From positions 12,843,661-12,907,660 of the forward strand of contig NC_021677.1 of assembly GCF_000247815.1 (NCBI RefSeq): 64,000 bases of DNA, written 5' to 3'. Made by a program: the position numbers and the translations under genes. The notes under the pieces are model-generated. The model made no database searches. It worked only from the letters and a program-made list of their open reading frames with translations, and had not been told where the DNA came from. Position 1 is the stretch's first letter. Each line of letters begins with the position of its first letter. Shown here piece after piece: positions 11,401 to 24,665 of this stretch. This DNA is from Ficedula albicollis. Its lineage: Eukaryota > Chordata > Aves > Passeriformes > Muscicapidae.

Positions 11401-14400
11401 GAGAGGAAATAGTCTTGGCTCTTCTTATGTTCCTGGTGTTCAGCAAGTCAGCCATCAGCATGAGTCCAACCTCATATTGGCAAGAATCTCATGTCCTCAG
11501 AATTTCCATCTACTAGTTCCTATTTCATTAGAGAGATGGTGTGTGGAGAACAAATGGGTTTTCTTTTTAGACATTCAGACAGTTGTATAGGTTTTTAAAT
11601 CATCAAATATTTAAGAGTTTTAAAAGTACTTAGAACTAAGACTGTGGAGCATAACATACAAGAAACATTTCTTACCTAAGTACTGTATTTACTTGGAAAA
11701 GGAAATGACGTTGCTGGTGTCATTGATTGACTCCTTATCTACAATGTAGGCTTTGGAACCAATTTTATTATTTGGAATTGACAGAAAATGCCTTTCCACT
11801 TCCTCACCTTGTCCTTCCATCTTCATCAAACATGTAAAGTTGACTTATGGGAAGTGAGATGTTTCTACAACAAAGTGTAGCTTCAAGTTGGGTGTCTGGA
11901 CAGAGAAAAAGATCATTTCATAACACTCTAGCTCCAGCTCTCAGGGAGCAAACCCATCAAATAATAGCAACCCAAATGGTAAGACACACAGACTTCCCTG
12001 CTTTTTACTGAATTTATGGCCTTCCCGAGCCAACTAAGAATTTTATGTTTACAGAACTGCAAAAGGCTTGGAATATTTTACAGACCTAAGACTGAATTGA
12101 TATCTTATCCAAGTTAATAAAATTCCGATCCATAAAATAAGTGGATTTTACTGCACAGCAAGAACTTGACCCATTTATCAATAAGAAGTCAGGATGATCT
12201 CAACACCTTGGCGCATTTGTGTTGGAAGTTATGAACAATAAGCAAATGGGATCACTATGAATTGACTGCTGTATGAAGCAGCAGAAAGGCCAATCAGATA
12301 GAAATTCTCCTTCTGACTCAGCAAATACTGAGCTGAAGCCCAAACACAGCCCTAACAGCAAAGCTATTGTAGTTGTTCAGTCATGGAAACAGCTAGAAAG
12401 TGAATTTTATGTGCTCGATAGCTTCTGTGGCATCTGCCCAAAATTAACTGGGGAAATTTCTGTCCTCAGGATCTAAAATTATACAACTTTTAGGAGATAT
12501 GAAAAGAACAAACCCACATCTTAAATTAATATGGAAAGTCTTAGATTGCAAGTCAAAATAGTCTCTTTCCAGCACAGCAGAAACCTGTTTAGAAGAAAAC
12601 TATGCTCCTACACAACAAATCACATACATAAAACCAGTATTAATCTTAACACATATGTGCAAACTAACAGGTATGCAGATCAAGTCACCCAAATTCCCAG
12701 TAAAGCATTCTCAGAGCTGAGGCTAGCAGCACCTGACAGCACCCAACAACTGCAATACCCTGTTAAATTCCCTGTTACAGTCCTGAGATTTATGAAAGGT
12801 CCTGTGTGATTCTGAGAAAGCTCTTCACCCTTACTAAAATCATTATCTACACTTACTGCATTAAAACAGTTCAGTAAAAAAATGTAAATTGATAATCTGT
12901 GTATTTTCAGAATTTTCAGTCTATATTTCATTAGCAAGGAAGGAATTTCTGGCAAATTTTCTCATCTCAGTGGAAATAAAGAGCTGCCAGCTGCATAGAA
13001 AATGTTGCTTAACAAAAATTTGGGAAAACTTAAAATATCCTATATCCATTCCACCTCCTTATGTGTATTTAAAAGAACAGCAACATACCAAATCTGAACT
13101 CTTTAAATAAAAGTCTGAACAATGTAATTTCTATATTTAGCATGCTAACAGTCCCATGCCAAGATTCAGTCTTTGGAATATTTGCTGCATACGTACCACA
13201 TGCATGTTACTACAAGAAGTAACAAATATGTAACATCTGGCATTTTTGTCTTCCAGTCAATCTTGAAACATGAAAAGTAAATGAGGTATTTTTTGCACAA
13301 ACTAAAAATGTACAATGCCTAAATGTACATCTAGGCTTAGCTTAGGAAAAGGTCTAATTGCTAACACAGACCTTTTTTGAAAGCACTGAACCCCAGCTAA
13401 CGTTTCAGCCACGTCTGCCTGATCTACTCTCTGGCCTTTATAAAAGTGGACATCACTTCTTTTTGCTCACAGGGAACTGAAATCTATCTCTTCTGAAAGA
13501 TCTATTCAACAATTCCAGTATTCATATTACCAGAATTCAGTTAGATTTAGTTGCCAGCAAACAAAGAGAAAAGGAACAAACAGATATTAAAGTATTAAAG
13601 TAGTGACCTGAGATTTTATGCCAGTGTCTTTTATATGACAACCTGCAAAATATCTTCCTCAGAGCTTTTTAATTTTTCTCTTCCATAGGATGGAGAAGGT
13701 ACAGATGTTGTCAGCAGGGAGTGAAGAACATACCAGGCAGAAGAATCTGATTCTGGAAAAGCTGTGCTCAAATGATAAACACAGGAGAATTCTAAAGCAG
13801 CACAGACAGCACATCGATCACCAGGCCTCAGCTAGAGAACTGATGAAGACTATTAATCTGTAATTTGTATTTAAAAAAATGTAGGTAACAAGAGGATAAG
13901 AAATTACTGAAAACACAAAGGCAATTAACTGAGTCCAAACAGACCTTATAACAAGATAATCAGATGCTTAAACTTACACCTCCTAAGTTATAGCACTGAT
14001 CACTGCATAATGGAATGTGCACATTAAGCTTGTTTTCCAAGGATTTTTATTTTTTTTAATCTAATCACACAGACTTTATTATCAATACTTTATATTTGGA
14101 GCTAATTGAAAAAACTCTGTGTGATTTCTTGCCGGATACAAATCATATGCCTTGAATAAGGATTAGCTGGATAACTCACAAGTCCCCTAGGGAAAATATG
14201 TTGTACAGACTACTCCTCATAAGTGGGGATTAATATCAAATCCCACAGGAAGTCATGCACTGCAGTGTTTGTTTTCATTTCGCTTTATATTTACTGGCAG
14301 TTTAGACTGTTCTTTCAGCTTGTGTTTAGCAGACATTGCAGCAAAACAGATTTTTCAGCACATGTGACATCATGCCTCACATTTTGGCCACCTGATGGTA

Positions 14401-14596
14401 TTTCCTAGATATAGCCGTTGTCCAGTGTGTCTTTACAAAATTTAATATGCTTTGAACTCAGATTGACTGCATGGAATGTGCTCCCTTTTAGATTTTATTA
14501 TTATAACTTTTCCAAGCTTAATATGGTATTGACATGGCAGTCGCTACCACTGCTCACCATTCATTAATCTTAGTGCTGATGTCCTCACCCTCAAGC
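8422..14596. other. Long AT-rich non-coding interval
   Basis: About 6 kb without a recognisable gene, RNA or mobile element. A 74-codon frame at 8996-9220 has an acceptor-like ACAG at 9000-9003 and a GTGAGT donor-like site at 9114, which would define a 110-bp exon. Its polypyrimidine tract is poor and its product is unknown. Other frames (8357-8824 minus, 9831-10181 plus) have no domain I recognise. Confidence 0.5.
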
Positions 14597-14755
14597 AGTT
14601 TCACTCAACTTTTACTCTTGTTAAACCTGGATTTATTATTTTCCCCTCTATCTGTAGATTCCCTATCTCCTTAGCGAGTTTCACTCAACTTTTACTCTTG
14701 TTAAAGCTGGATTTATTATTTTTCCCTCTATCTGTAGATTCCCTATCTCCTTAGC
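14597..14755. repeat. Tandem duplication, 2 x 80 bp
   Basis: Copies start at 14597 and 14677, and each ends CCCTATCTCCTTAGC. They differ at only a few sites (AAACCTGG versus AAAGCTGG and one T in a T run). Confidence 0.93.
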
Positions 14756-15824
14756 TTACATCTTAGTTTATGTCATCTCTGGGCCGGCTCCGATATTCTT
14801 TTTGTACTTTTCCCTGCACTTTCAGAACTTAGTTATTCATCCCTGTCTCATCACTCTCTCTGCTTTGGGATCATAAAGTAGCTTCTCACTGATACAACTG
14901 TGAAGAGGGAAGAATGACATGCAAAACAGTCTTCCATACATCCCAGCACAGACAATACAAACTAATTTTCCTCTTCATACCATTCAAACCGGAGGAATTG
15001 TGTGAGCTCTCAGATCCGGTGTTCCACATCAGCTGATTTTAGATACTTTTGTCATTGCCACAAAACCAAGCAAATCTAACCCAGGCAGTATCTACTAACA
15101 GTTTCCTTAAAACTCTTCCTTCAAAATTTGGTGGGTATGACCTGCACCACCAGGACCCAACTTCAGCCACCCCAGCTTTGAGTGCAAAGGGAGAGAGGGT
15201 GCAGGCTTGTTGACCAGTGGGTCTTACGAAATTAAATATGTTGTGAGCACTTATCTTTGTGAAATAGTAATATTCATCAATGATATAGCATTGTATACAC
15301 CACCCATGTTTGTGCACTTATTTATCATCTGAAGCCCTTCAGGTTTACTCTTGCCATCTTTTCAAACTATCTATATATTAAGCAAATTTTCCTTCTCAAT
15401 TAATTTTCTTGATCTGCATTACTGAACGAGTATTTCTATCACCACATTGCACAGGGATCTCTGGCTGCACTTTTCCTATATGTTACAATTCAGCCTTTCC
15501 AGAAAAAAATGTCATCAAGGCATAGCATAAATTGAAAGACTTTTGATTGATAAACGGTGGTGTGCCAACACACAGAAAAATGTCCTTGTATTGTAAACAG
15601 AAGTCTAGCTGTTTATGCAGTATTTCAAAAGCAGGTAAAACCTCGCACTGAGAAAGCTGATTTTTTGGACTTGGTTGTGCATCTCTGCCAACTTAATCTG
15701 AGTAGGACAGTCAAAGGAGAGTGAAGGCAGTGAGAGACTCCAGCATACACAAATATGTCTTTAAGAATTTGCACTTGCAGGTGCCAGCACAAGCTAAACC
15801 TTACGTTGTATTACAGGTATGAAA
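14756..15824. other. Non-coding stretch
   Basis: No gene or repeat family is recognised. A 92-codon minus frame (15039-15317) has no known domain. Confidence 0.5.
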
Positions 15825-15977
15825 CACAGAATCATAGAAGGGTTTGGTTGGGAAGGACCTTTGAGATCATCCAGGTCCAGCCCCCTGCCTTGGGTAGGGA
15901 CACTTTCCACCAGACCAGACCAGGCTGCTGAGAGCTCCATCCAACCTTGCCTTGCACGCTGCCAGGGATGGTGGAGA
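15825..15977 (-). mobile_element. CR1 LINE 3' fragment
   Basis: The start CACAGAATCATAGAAG is the reverse complement of the CR1 3' terminus with its 8-bp repeats. It is followed by the usual CR1 3' untranslated words (TTGGTTGGGAAGGACCTTTGAGATCATC, then CCCCCTGCCTTGG, GGGACACTTTCCACCAGACCAG and CCAGGGATGG). The copy is minus-oriented, strongly 5'-truncated, old and immobile. Confidence 0.92.
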
Positions 15978-16460
15978 CCATGGTAGAAACCTTAGAAAAA
16001 TTCCTGTTCAGCAACATCATGCTCAAGACTTCCCTGCCCTGTTCTTCCTTCCATGATTGTTTGAAAACCTTTGTTAGCATTTTATTTAGTAGTTTAACTT
16101 TTATTATAATTGTTTTTATCACATACAATAAGAAGCAATCCTTATGGTCACCATAGTCAGTCATCTGTAATTCTTTCTCTCACCAGCACAACAAATATCC
16201 ATCAATTTACTTTGTTTAGCCAAGTTTAAGGGGATAAAGGAGGGAGGCAAAGAGGGTGCAAAAGAAAGAGTGCATGTGTCTAGGCAGTGGTTTGCATCTA
16301 AAATACTAAATGTTGCCTCTGAGAATCAACATTAGTGCCACAGGAAAGCCACAGGTAGAGAAAGCTCCTTGCAGGTTTGAAGTGGGAGCTGGTTGTTTAT
16401 TTGGGATTTTTTTTTTCTCCACAGTTGGATTTTCTAGTAGAAATTTTAACCCTTAGACAT
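15978..16460. other. Non-coding stretch
   Basis: Unique AT-rich sequence. I see no further element beyond the CR1 end. Confidence 0.5.
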
Positions 16461-16582
16461 TAAAAAAAAATTGGATACTGGGTTGTGAAAATATATTCAT
16501 TCATCATTGTCAGAATATCGCATTAGAAAAAAATTGGATACTGGGTTGCAAAAATATATTCATTCATCATTGTCAGAATATC
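16461..16582. repeat. Tandem duplication, 2 x 63 bp
   Basis: TTGGATACTGGGTTG begins at 16471 and again at 16534. Each copy continues through ATATATTCATTCATCATTG to AGAATATC. The copies are nearly identical. Confidence 0.92.
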
Positions 16583-18460
16583 TTGTTTTGATCCTACAAA
16601 GACAGGTAACAATATTCAAGGCTTGAAATTGTTTATGAAGTAATCAGCATTTAATTTGTTCTGTTCAGAATTTAATTATATACCATGTGCCTTCCTGAGA
16701 GGACACTACCAGAAGTATAGCTGTCAAATGGAAATTAATTTGCTAGTAGATGACCACATACTTCATGAATTATACATGAAACTTTGTCTCACAGTGACTG
16801 TTGCTAAAAGACTCTTTCATCACTCTTATGTTTAAACAAACCACAATGGTTTTTAAATAAGTCTGATCAGCAGTAAGGAGATTATGATAAAGTGCTAAGA
16901 ATGACTTCCAAAATAGTGTTTCAGGCACATTTCATATTGATGTGTTCCACTGCAATTTGGGTCATGTTCCTCTGCTCTTAGTTGTTAGCAGAATGATGGG
17001 CAGACCATTGCATTCGCTTTCAAATATTACATTGATAGCTGGATTTACATTTCTTTTTAAGACTCAGCTTTAGCAAACACGCCTTAGATTTCAGACATAA
17101 TTCTGTTATTCAAATGGGAGAAGAGTTTGATAGCTATGCTAATCACTTTTATCTGAGAAAACATAACTAATAGCTTGGTTTACATTTGCCTGCATTTATA
17201 GCATAATTTTAGCACATAATTTTATTGCACCATAAAACATAATACTGCATTAGCCTGCTCTTAAAAAAAGTTACCTTAGACTGATTTGTACTTAAACCTT
17301 CACCCTACATTTAAATAACAGTATCGTTTTAAAATTTTGACCTTTTAAAATCAATTTCAAAAACTCAAACCTTTATAACAATTTAACCTACAAGGCTATT
17401 ATCTGTAGCCATAATGCTCAGTGAATGTATTTAAGGTAGTCATAGCCACACTGATCATAGGACTGCTTTGATTCAGTTATTCTCATGTATAAATTGGACT
17501 TAACGTTGCATCAAAAAAAAACTCTTAAAATTCTCCATTGCTGTATACATTAACAAAGCACACAGAAGAAAAGATGAACGATATGCATAATTTTTTTTAA
17601 AATTTTTTATTTAGTGCTTTCAACATTGGAAACTGAATAGGAAGTAATGCTTTATAGTTAAAAGGGCCAGTTATTGCTTTCAGTGGGACATAAACATAAA
17701 GAAAATATGCTCAAAGAGCCCCATTTTGTAGTATTGTGTTTAACACTTCCTCTTGGAATAGTCATGGCTAATAATGATATGGGAACTATTTTCCAGAACA
17801 CAACTATGCCAGCTGACACACTGTAATGATCTTATTAGCAGTAATATGTTGTATATATGTAGCCATTTCCTCTCAGAATTTGGAAATATATTTTCAAATT
17901 TAACCTGACCGTTCCCTTGAAGGCAAAAAAAAACATGTACAGAAATGCTGGACTCCCTGTGACACCAAGAAATTATCTATGGCAGAACCTGGATTCTCAT
18001 TCAGCTCTCATTTGCAGTCAAAGATCTGTTCTAAGAAAGGTCTTATTAAAGAGACAACAATTAGTCCTGTAATTTCATGCAGCACAAAATGGATTTTATC
18101 CCTCACTAAATCCCTTGTCCCTCACAATGGCTTTTCTTATGCAGTAGATTCTTAGCAAATTAATATATCTGTTTTATAGATATCAGGAAGGTTAATCTTA
18201 ACTTTATGAGCAAGTCCATGTACTTTGTATCTTAGAGAAAAACCCAAGCATATCAAGGGGATATTTTATCCCCTCCAGTATTGCTGAAAATATTGTTTTT
18301 GAAACGCTTGCTTGCTGACTGCAAATTAAATTATAGTACTAAGTATTTTTAATACTTGCTTTAATAAGGGGTTTTTTTTTTTGTTCTTCGATTTTACAGG
18401 ATCTTGGTGCTCATGGTATACTTCATATGACATATTGCATCAACTAAAATGCTAATATTG
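16583..18460. other. AT-rich non-coding stretch
   Basis: Very AT-rich, with many TAAT-core words between 17100 and 17470 (for example GCTAATCACTTTTATC and GCATAATTTTAGC). This could be regulatory DNA or only composition. No gene is seen. Confidence 0.45.
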
Positions 18461-18532
18461 TACTAATATACTAATATAATACTAATATAATACTAATATA
18501 ATACTAATATAATACTAATATAATACTAATAT
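18461..18532. repeat. AT-rich minisatellite, about 11-bp unit
   Basis: The unit ACTAATATAAT is repeated about six and a half times with one shorter unit at the left edge. Confidence 0.95.
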
Positions 18533-19891
18533 GGCTCAGTCATTGAGCTGGTCCATGACATTTTCAGATTCTTGCCTGATTGATGCATTGGGAAATATGA
18601 ATGCCAAGATGACCACTGACCAGAAACTTTTTACATTGTTCTAGATTACTGTGAATTCAGTTAGGACAAGAGGGAAGATTTGGACACATTATTTTAATTT
18701 AAGAATAAGGTCTTCTCCCAGACTGAATCAGACAAGTTAAAACACTAAAAATTTCGAACACAGAAAAAATAAACTAGAGATTGAACACAACACATGTGCA
18801 TTAATTTGCAGTTAATTTCACTACACAACATGGTCAAATCTCAATTTTAGGTAGATCTTCACTGCTTCTGGGAAGAGATTCTGTGGCCTAGCTGTAGATG
18901 TATGAAAGGAAAATGCCTGAACTCTGCTAATGGTCAATTCATCCCACACTGCTATGGAATACTTCACATATTAGTGAAATATACTCCTGCCTCTGCCAGC
19001 TGCAGAGTTCAGTTAAACTATTTATCTAGCTTAATTCATAATGAGCAAAATGACCTTTTTTTTTCCTTTAAAAAGTCAATTTCTTGGTCACATCATTACA
19101 CAAGAATCCTTTTTCCTATTTTTTTAGAACATATAGTTCATAGTTTCATACTTCTGAAAAAATAAAGCCTCGAAAACTCCAACTAACCAGCACAGAAAGA
19201 AGAAAGCATGTAAGAAGGAACACAAACACTTCATCTAAATAAATTGCTTAATTCTAAGTTCATGCTCTGATTTTGTTTTTTGAATCAAAATACTAAATCT
19301 GATTTCAAATCTGTTGCTGGTAGTAATGTCAAAACTGTGCAAAGGAAGTGAAGAATAGCCTTAAAATGACAGCAAAGGATAAAAGGTGTTGAAAAGTAAG
19401 GAAGGAAATTGGTATTTTCAGAAGTGCACAGATGAAAGAATTAAGAGGTTCATGATAGGGAACAGTAATTTTTAAATTAATATGGATGAATGTGGTATAA
19501 AGAGTTCCTTCTGGTTCTTTATTTTTCCTCTTACACTTATAGGAAGGAAAGAAAAATAATAGATATATCTATTAAAAAATAGACATGGTCGTGCTCTTCA
19601 GTACATTTACAGTGTAGAATTCTCAGAGCTACTAGATTTCAGAACCACTGGCTTTTTCAAAATATTCATAATTATATGTCCAAATTGGTCATTGTTAATG
19701 AAGACATTTTCAATTTTTATTACTAATGCTGGAATCCATATTTAAAAAGCAAGCCAGAACCAACTTCAGAACTATTTCCACAAATACAAAAGCTAAGTTC
19801 TTTTATTTCTTTATCACATAAATGGCTTTAAATTGTGAATATTGGTGGCACCACTTAGCACTGAAACTATGGGGGCTTGGGGTGGGGCAGA
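18533..19891. other. Non-coding stretch
   Basis: No recognised gene or mobile element. An 87-codon frame (18902-19165) has no known domain. Confidence 0.5.
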
Positions 19892-19964
19892 AATCTCTAC
19901 ATTTTACATGAAGGAAATCATTAGCTGAATCTCTACATTTTACATGAAGGAAATTATTAGCTGG
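19892..19964. repeat. Tandem duplication, 2 x 36 bp
   Basis: AATCTCTACATTTTACATGA occurs at 19892 and again 36 bp later. The copies run through TTAGCTG and differ at one base. Confidence 0.92.
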
Positions 19965-20482
19965 GAAACACAAACAATGGTTATCACTTTTATAGTCTCA
20001 CTCTGCAGTTCCTGGAAAACTTTTTTGCAAACCAAAGACTTCAGATCTCTAGATCTGAGTCTCAACACTGTCCTCAGTGGACATTATCTATCCAACATGC
20101 TCAAATAGGTTTAATATATGAACTTTTAATGGGCCAACACTTTACCAAAATGAGAATCACAAGCATAAAAAATTAACATAGTACTGACTGATATCATGAG
20201 ATGTCAAATGTCAATGCCCAAAATAATTACAGCTTCACATTCATAGTCACCTGAGAAAATAAAACTATTCTAACCTATGAACATGAAAGATGTGGCATGA
20301 AGGTATAAAAGATGAGCAGTAAGATTACACAGGGGATCTGTATCAGATTTGTAAGTAAAGTTTGAACTAAAGCAAAGATGCCATTCACCTTGGGGAGGTA
20401 CATTTGTCCATTTAATTTTTTTTTGCCAAATTATGTCTCAGATTAATTTTTAGTGCAGCATTTTTGTCACTTAAAATAATCA
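19965..20482. other. Non-coding stretch
   Basis: Unique AT-rich sequence with nothing recognisable. Confidence 0.5.
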
Positions 20483-21087
20483 GTGTCCATAAGATAATAA
20501 CAACAGTGTGGTTTTCGTCCCTTTGACTTTCTTCTAGTTTTATTTTTGTAACTGATGAAAATTTTCAGAAACTTTCAAGTTCAAAATGTGAGCCTTGCTC
20601 GACCTTCAGCACAACAGGATGATATAATATTGACAGGCTAATCTCTGGTTAAGTAGCTGCTCACTTAGCAGTTAATAGTTCATCCACTGCTGTAAGAACT
20701 AAGCTCATATCCAGAGGATGAAACATCCTTTCGAGAACACTGAATAGCAATTGGAGCATAATACTCCATAAGATAATAATAACAACAGTGTGGTTTTCGT
20801 CCCTTTGTGTCCATAAGATAATAACAACAGTGTGGTTTTCGTCCCTTTGACTTTCTTCTAGTTTTATTTTTGTAACTGATGAAAATTTTCAGAAACTTTC
20901 AAGTTCAAAATGTGAGCCTTGCTCGACCTTCAGCACAACAGGATGATATAATATTGACAGGCTAATCTCTGGTTAAGTAGCTGCTCACTTAGCAGTTAAT
21001 AGTTCATCCACTGCTGTAAGAACTAAGCTCATATCCAGAGGATGAAACATCCTTTCGAGAACACTGAATAGCAGTTGGAGCATAATA
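20483..21087. repeat. Direct duplication of about 271 bp with a partial third copy
   Basis: 20483-20753 and 20817-21087 are almost identical; I see one A/G difference, near the right end (GCAATTGG versus GCAGTTGG). The 63 bp between them contain a third, partial copy (CCATAAGATAATAATAACAA through GTCCCTTTG). The near identity means either a very recent duplication or an assembly duplication. Confidence 0.95.
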
Positions 21088-22372
21088 AGAAAGTAAGGAA
21101 ATTAGAGAAAAGGGAAATTTGGAAAGCCATTTTGTCCATGATGGGCCATCTAATTATTTCCTAAATGGGGAAATGCTTTTGCCTTACCTGGTTGGCCACT
21201 GTACACGTTCAGCATGAAAAATGCTTCCTGACATCTGTTCTGAATTTTCATCTTCTTTCCATCTATGCTCCTTTGTCCTGTCATCTATGTCAACTTGCAA
21301 ACAACAACATGAAATGACAGGTTCTAATCACTTCAATATTGAAAATTGTCCTTTTTCTTTTTTTTTTTTTTTAAGAAAAGATTTCTATAGCATACTGTTT
21401 CCTCTCTCTCAGTTAAGTGTCTTCTAATTGCTATCATGTCACGAAGTTCAATAACACAGAACCAAACAGAAAATATGGGCTGCAAGACACAAAGACTGAA
21501 ATTCAGGTTTTCAAAGTGGAAATTTGGCTCACTGGAAACACTGCTTAACCTCCCTTTTCCACCAGACAAAACACTTTTGAGCATGAATGCTTATTTGTGT
21601 ATCTGTCTTGCATTTCTAAAGTGCTCATTACTACTATTACTACTACTATCTCTCCTCTAGAAAGGACACAAATAAACTACACAGCCTGTAAAGAGGCTGA
21701 AGTTGCAGAAGGTCCTCAGGATAAAGTCTCATGAGCTGAAATCTTTCTGCTTTAACATCACATTAACATGAGCCAGTGCCAGCAGCTTCAAAATCCTCAG
21801 AGCTTCACTGTAGGGTGCTCATGCCTAGTGTGGTTCATATCCCTGCAGGGAGCATGAGACTGGGAGAAGGTAACAAGCACAAGGATTGTTCCTGGTGTTT
21901 TAAAATGAGTAGGATTCCAAATTCTGGTCATTTTTGTGACAAGGAAATAAGGTCTGCAGAGTGGCCAATCAGTCAGCATTAAATGCAGGTATCTCAAAGT
22001 AAAGTTTCGCCAAGGAGCTAAGGATAAAACTGTCAAAGTTTGAATAGGTCATGATTTGGCTCCAACTTTTTATTTTTCTCCTCACAATAAAAGCTAAATA
22101 ATCTTAAAATGAGACAGGTGACTACTACCAGTTGCAAATAATCTACTTGGTTGCAAAGCAATAATAATAAAAAATTGTATTGTTCTTTGAAATAAACCTA
22201 TTCAATATAGGCTACTTGCTAATCTCACAAGTTGTATCCACATAAGCATCTCTAGGCCTGATTTAATGAAAAGTAAGTTTCACACACAGCATATAAATTA
22301 TCTTCTGCCCAGTAGCTGACAGCATCGTTATTCTGCTTCCCACAAGTGAAATACGGGTATCTGAAATGTTTC
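21088..22372. other. Non-coding stretch
   Basis: A poly-T run lies at about 21356-21373. No gene is recognised in the short frames on either strand. Confidence 0.5.
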
Positions 22373-22406
22373 TTTTTTTTTTTTTTTTTTTTTTTTTTTT
22401 ATTCTG

Positions 22407-22467
<61 letters not shown>
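22373..22467. repeat. T run / 30-bp G run / T run (likely assembly artefact)
   Basis: 28 T (22373-22400) and ATTCTGC precede 30 G (22408-22437), then 30 T (22438-22467) and AATCTGCAGG. A T run plus near-identical 7-bp flank therefore occurs on both sides of the G run, as at 5456-5550. Confidence 0.8.
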
Positions 22468-22470
<3 letters not shown>

Positions 22471-22771
22471 CTGCAGGAAAACCAACGTAATGTTTGCAGC
22501 TGGAATTTGCATCTAGCATAACAATAGCTGTCATTGTGATGCTCTCTCTGCCACACTGAGAAGTGTATCTGAGCAAGGCTTAGACTTCTCCTTTCCATCC
22601 TCCTGCATCCTCTCCAGCTGTAAACCTTAGGCCTCCATCCTGAGAAAAGATTTGTGCTGAGTGACCTATTCACATAATGTCCACAGAGGTCCACAGAGCT
22701 TTATGTGCAGATGTCATTGGATATTGCTGGGAACCAGGGAAAAAGCAGCCTTGAAGCCTTGGGTTTCTCAG
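22468..22771. other. Non-coding stretch
   Basis: About 300 bp of mixed sequence with no recognised feature. It may include the 5' part of the LTR-like element that follows. Confidence 0.4.
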
Positions 22772-22990
22772 CCTGCTCAAGGACAAGGAATTATAACAAT
22801 GATTAAACACCTGCTGGAGACGTGATGTTTTGCAGAAATCATGTTTTCAAAGAGGTGTTGCCTTCTTGGACCAATGAGTCTTTTCTATGTTGTTTTGCAC
22901 AAACTACCCCATATAAGTGTAGTGTTTCTTCAAATAAAGCTTCTCATTTGCTTCTCCATTAAGAAGAACTATGTTACATTATTCTTTTCA
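22772..22990 (+). mobile_element. LTR-like endogenous retrovirus remnant, copy 1
   Basis: Related to copy 2 at 26603-26965. The shared words are TGATGTTTTGCAGAAA, CATGTTTTCAAAGAGGTGTT and TTGGACCAATGAGTCTTTTC. They are followed by a TATA-like CATATAAGT, then AAATAAAG as poly-A signal about 25 bp later, and an end around TTACATTATTC. TATA followed closely by AATAAA is typical of retroviral U3/R regions. No gag or pol frame is next to it, so it is probably a solo LTR. The exact ends were not located. Confidence 0.65.
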
Positions 22991-24552
22991 CTTCTATAGC
23001 CAAAATGCAACATGCAGAGATCTCCCAGTTTATCACTGAACAAGCCCCCTGGGAAGGTTTTTCTCCTCTAATTTTCCACAGCTTCAAGTCTGGCAAAAAC
23101 TATTCTTAGATGCCAGGTATAAAGCAGCCAGCCCCCCAAGAAATGCCCTCTGTCTGTTATTGCAGGATGCATCACAGAGCTGCTGCTGCTGCAGCAATAG
23201 CCCATGGCAAGTTTAACTTTACAAATTGGGCCCAGCTGGAGACCCCATCTGAGCATCTATCTGCTGCAGTTAGATGTGTATTTCTCTAAATAGGAGAAGA
23301 AAACTCACAGACTTTAAGCAAACCTTTTGGTTTTCTTCTTTCTAATACCTAGTACAGGGATCCTTTGGCAAGAGTGTGCAGCTGAAACTGGTGATGCAGG
23401 AAGATGACTGATCAGAAATGAAACAGAAAAATCAACTCATAAACTTATTTCCAAGAGGAGCTAAAGTGTGTTAAAATGTATAAATTTCTCAACTAGGTAG
23501 GCCTTATCTAAACTGCCTGAACTGCTTATGCTGTACTAAAGTCCTCTGCAGTTTCTGATTATCAAAAGAGAGAATGTTTATTTAACTTCATATTATTTCA
23601 ACACATCACTAAGCAGCATGGACAAAGCATATTTGACTCAGCTCTAAATGGAAATTAACATCTCCATTTTTTAGGTTGAACTAAAGCCTACTGAATTCAG
23701 TAGGTGATTTTTCACAAACCTGAGTTTTGGATCAGGCCTTTTATCACAGTTTCTGAATGATCTTTCTTGTGGTTCATTCAAGAAGGAGCCATTTTTCAGC
23801 AGAGGGCAGAACAAGGGAAACAGCTTCATTTGCTGCAAAGTCAAGCTAAGCATTTGATGGAGGATTCACTTTTGTAATGAATTTACACATTTACAAGTTA
23901 TGTCCCCCAGAGAACAAAAGCAAAAGGTGCCTAAGTTGCTGCTGAGTTAGGGCCTCACTCATAAAAATAATACTGTAAAAAATTTAGTCTGTGGCTAACA
24001 ATGAGAAGTTAATACAAATGGTCACTGACTTCATTATAGAACTCTTTGGCAACAACTTTTCCAGACTCATGCTAAGCCTGGAGAGAGAAACGTTTCGGCA
24101 CAGAACCACTAAATCATTTATATGAATGAAAATGAGTGCAAACAGAATGCTGAGATGGCTTTAAGATCACCTCTTTTTTCTTGTATGGAATACCCACTAT
24201 AATTACATTTTACTTGTCAGTTCATAAATTTTGCTTATTACAAAATGGGCATTATTGATTGCTTTTTAAAAGTACTAAAACTAAGCTAAGAGCAGTAGAT
24301 CTCTCAGCAAATTCAAAACATACTATCTTCCAAACTAATCACTGGCAAAGGGGCTGTGGAAAAACTATCTAAGTTTATTGTAAGCCTAATGCAAAAAATT
24401 ACCATGAGTTTTAGGTTAGCAACTTGGCTTTGAGTCCAGCATGTTTTAAGCCACAATGTAAAAAAAAAATAAAAAAAAAGATAAACTTATTTGGCAAAGC
24501 CAGACACTTTTAAAGCCAACATCCTGTAATTGTTTCCTCATTCAGCCAGGCA
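22991..24552. other. Non-coding stretch
   Basis: No retroviral internal region or other gene is seen between the two LTR-like copies. Short frames on both strands lack domains. Confidence 0.5.
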
Positions 24553-24665
24553 GCTTAAACAAGAAGAAAAGAGAAAGAAGAAAGACAAGGAAAAAAAGAA
24601 AGGAGAGAAAAAAGGAGAAGAAAAAGGAGAGGGGGAAATGGAAAATATCTTGAGAAAGAAAAAAA
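24553..24665 (+). repeat. Polypurine tract
   Basis: A roughly 110-bp stretch is almost entirely A and G (AAGAAGAAAAGAGAAAGAAG and similar) with very few pyrimidines. Such tracts can form triplex DNA and stall polymerases. Confidence 0.85.

Noticed and set aside
18461..18532. ACTAATATAAT units as a CRISPR-like array
   Set aside because: The units are directly contiguous without unique spacers, in vertebrate DNA; it is a minisatellite.
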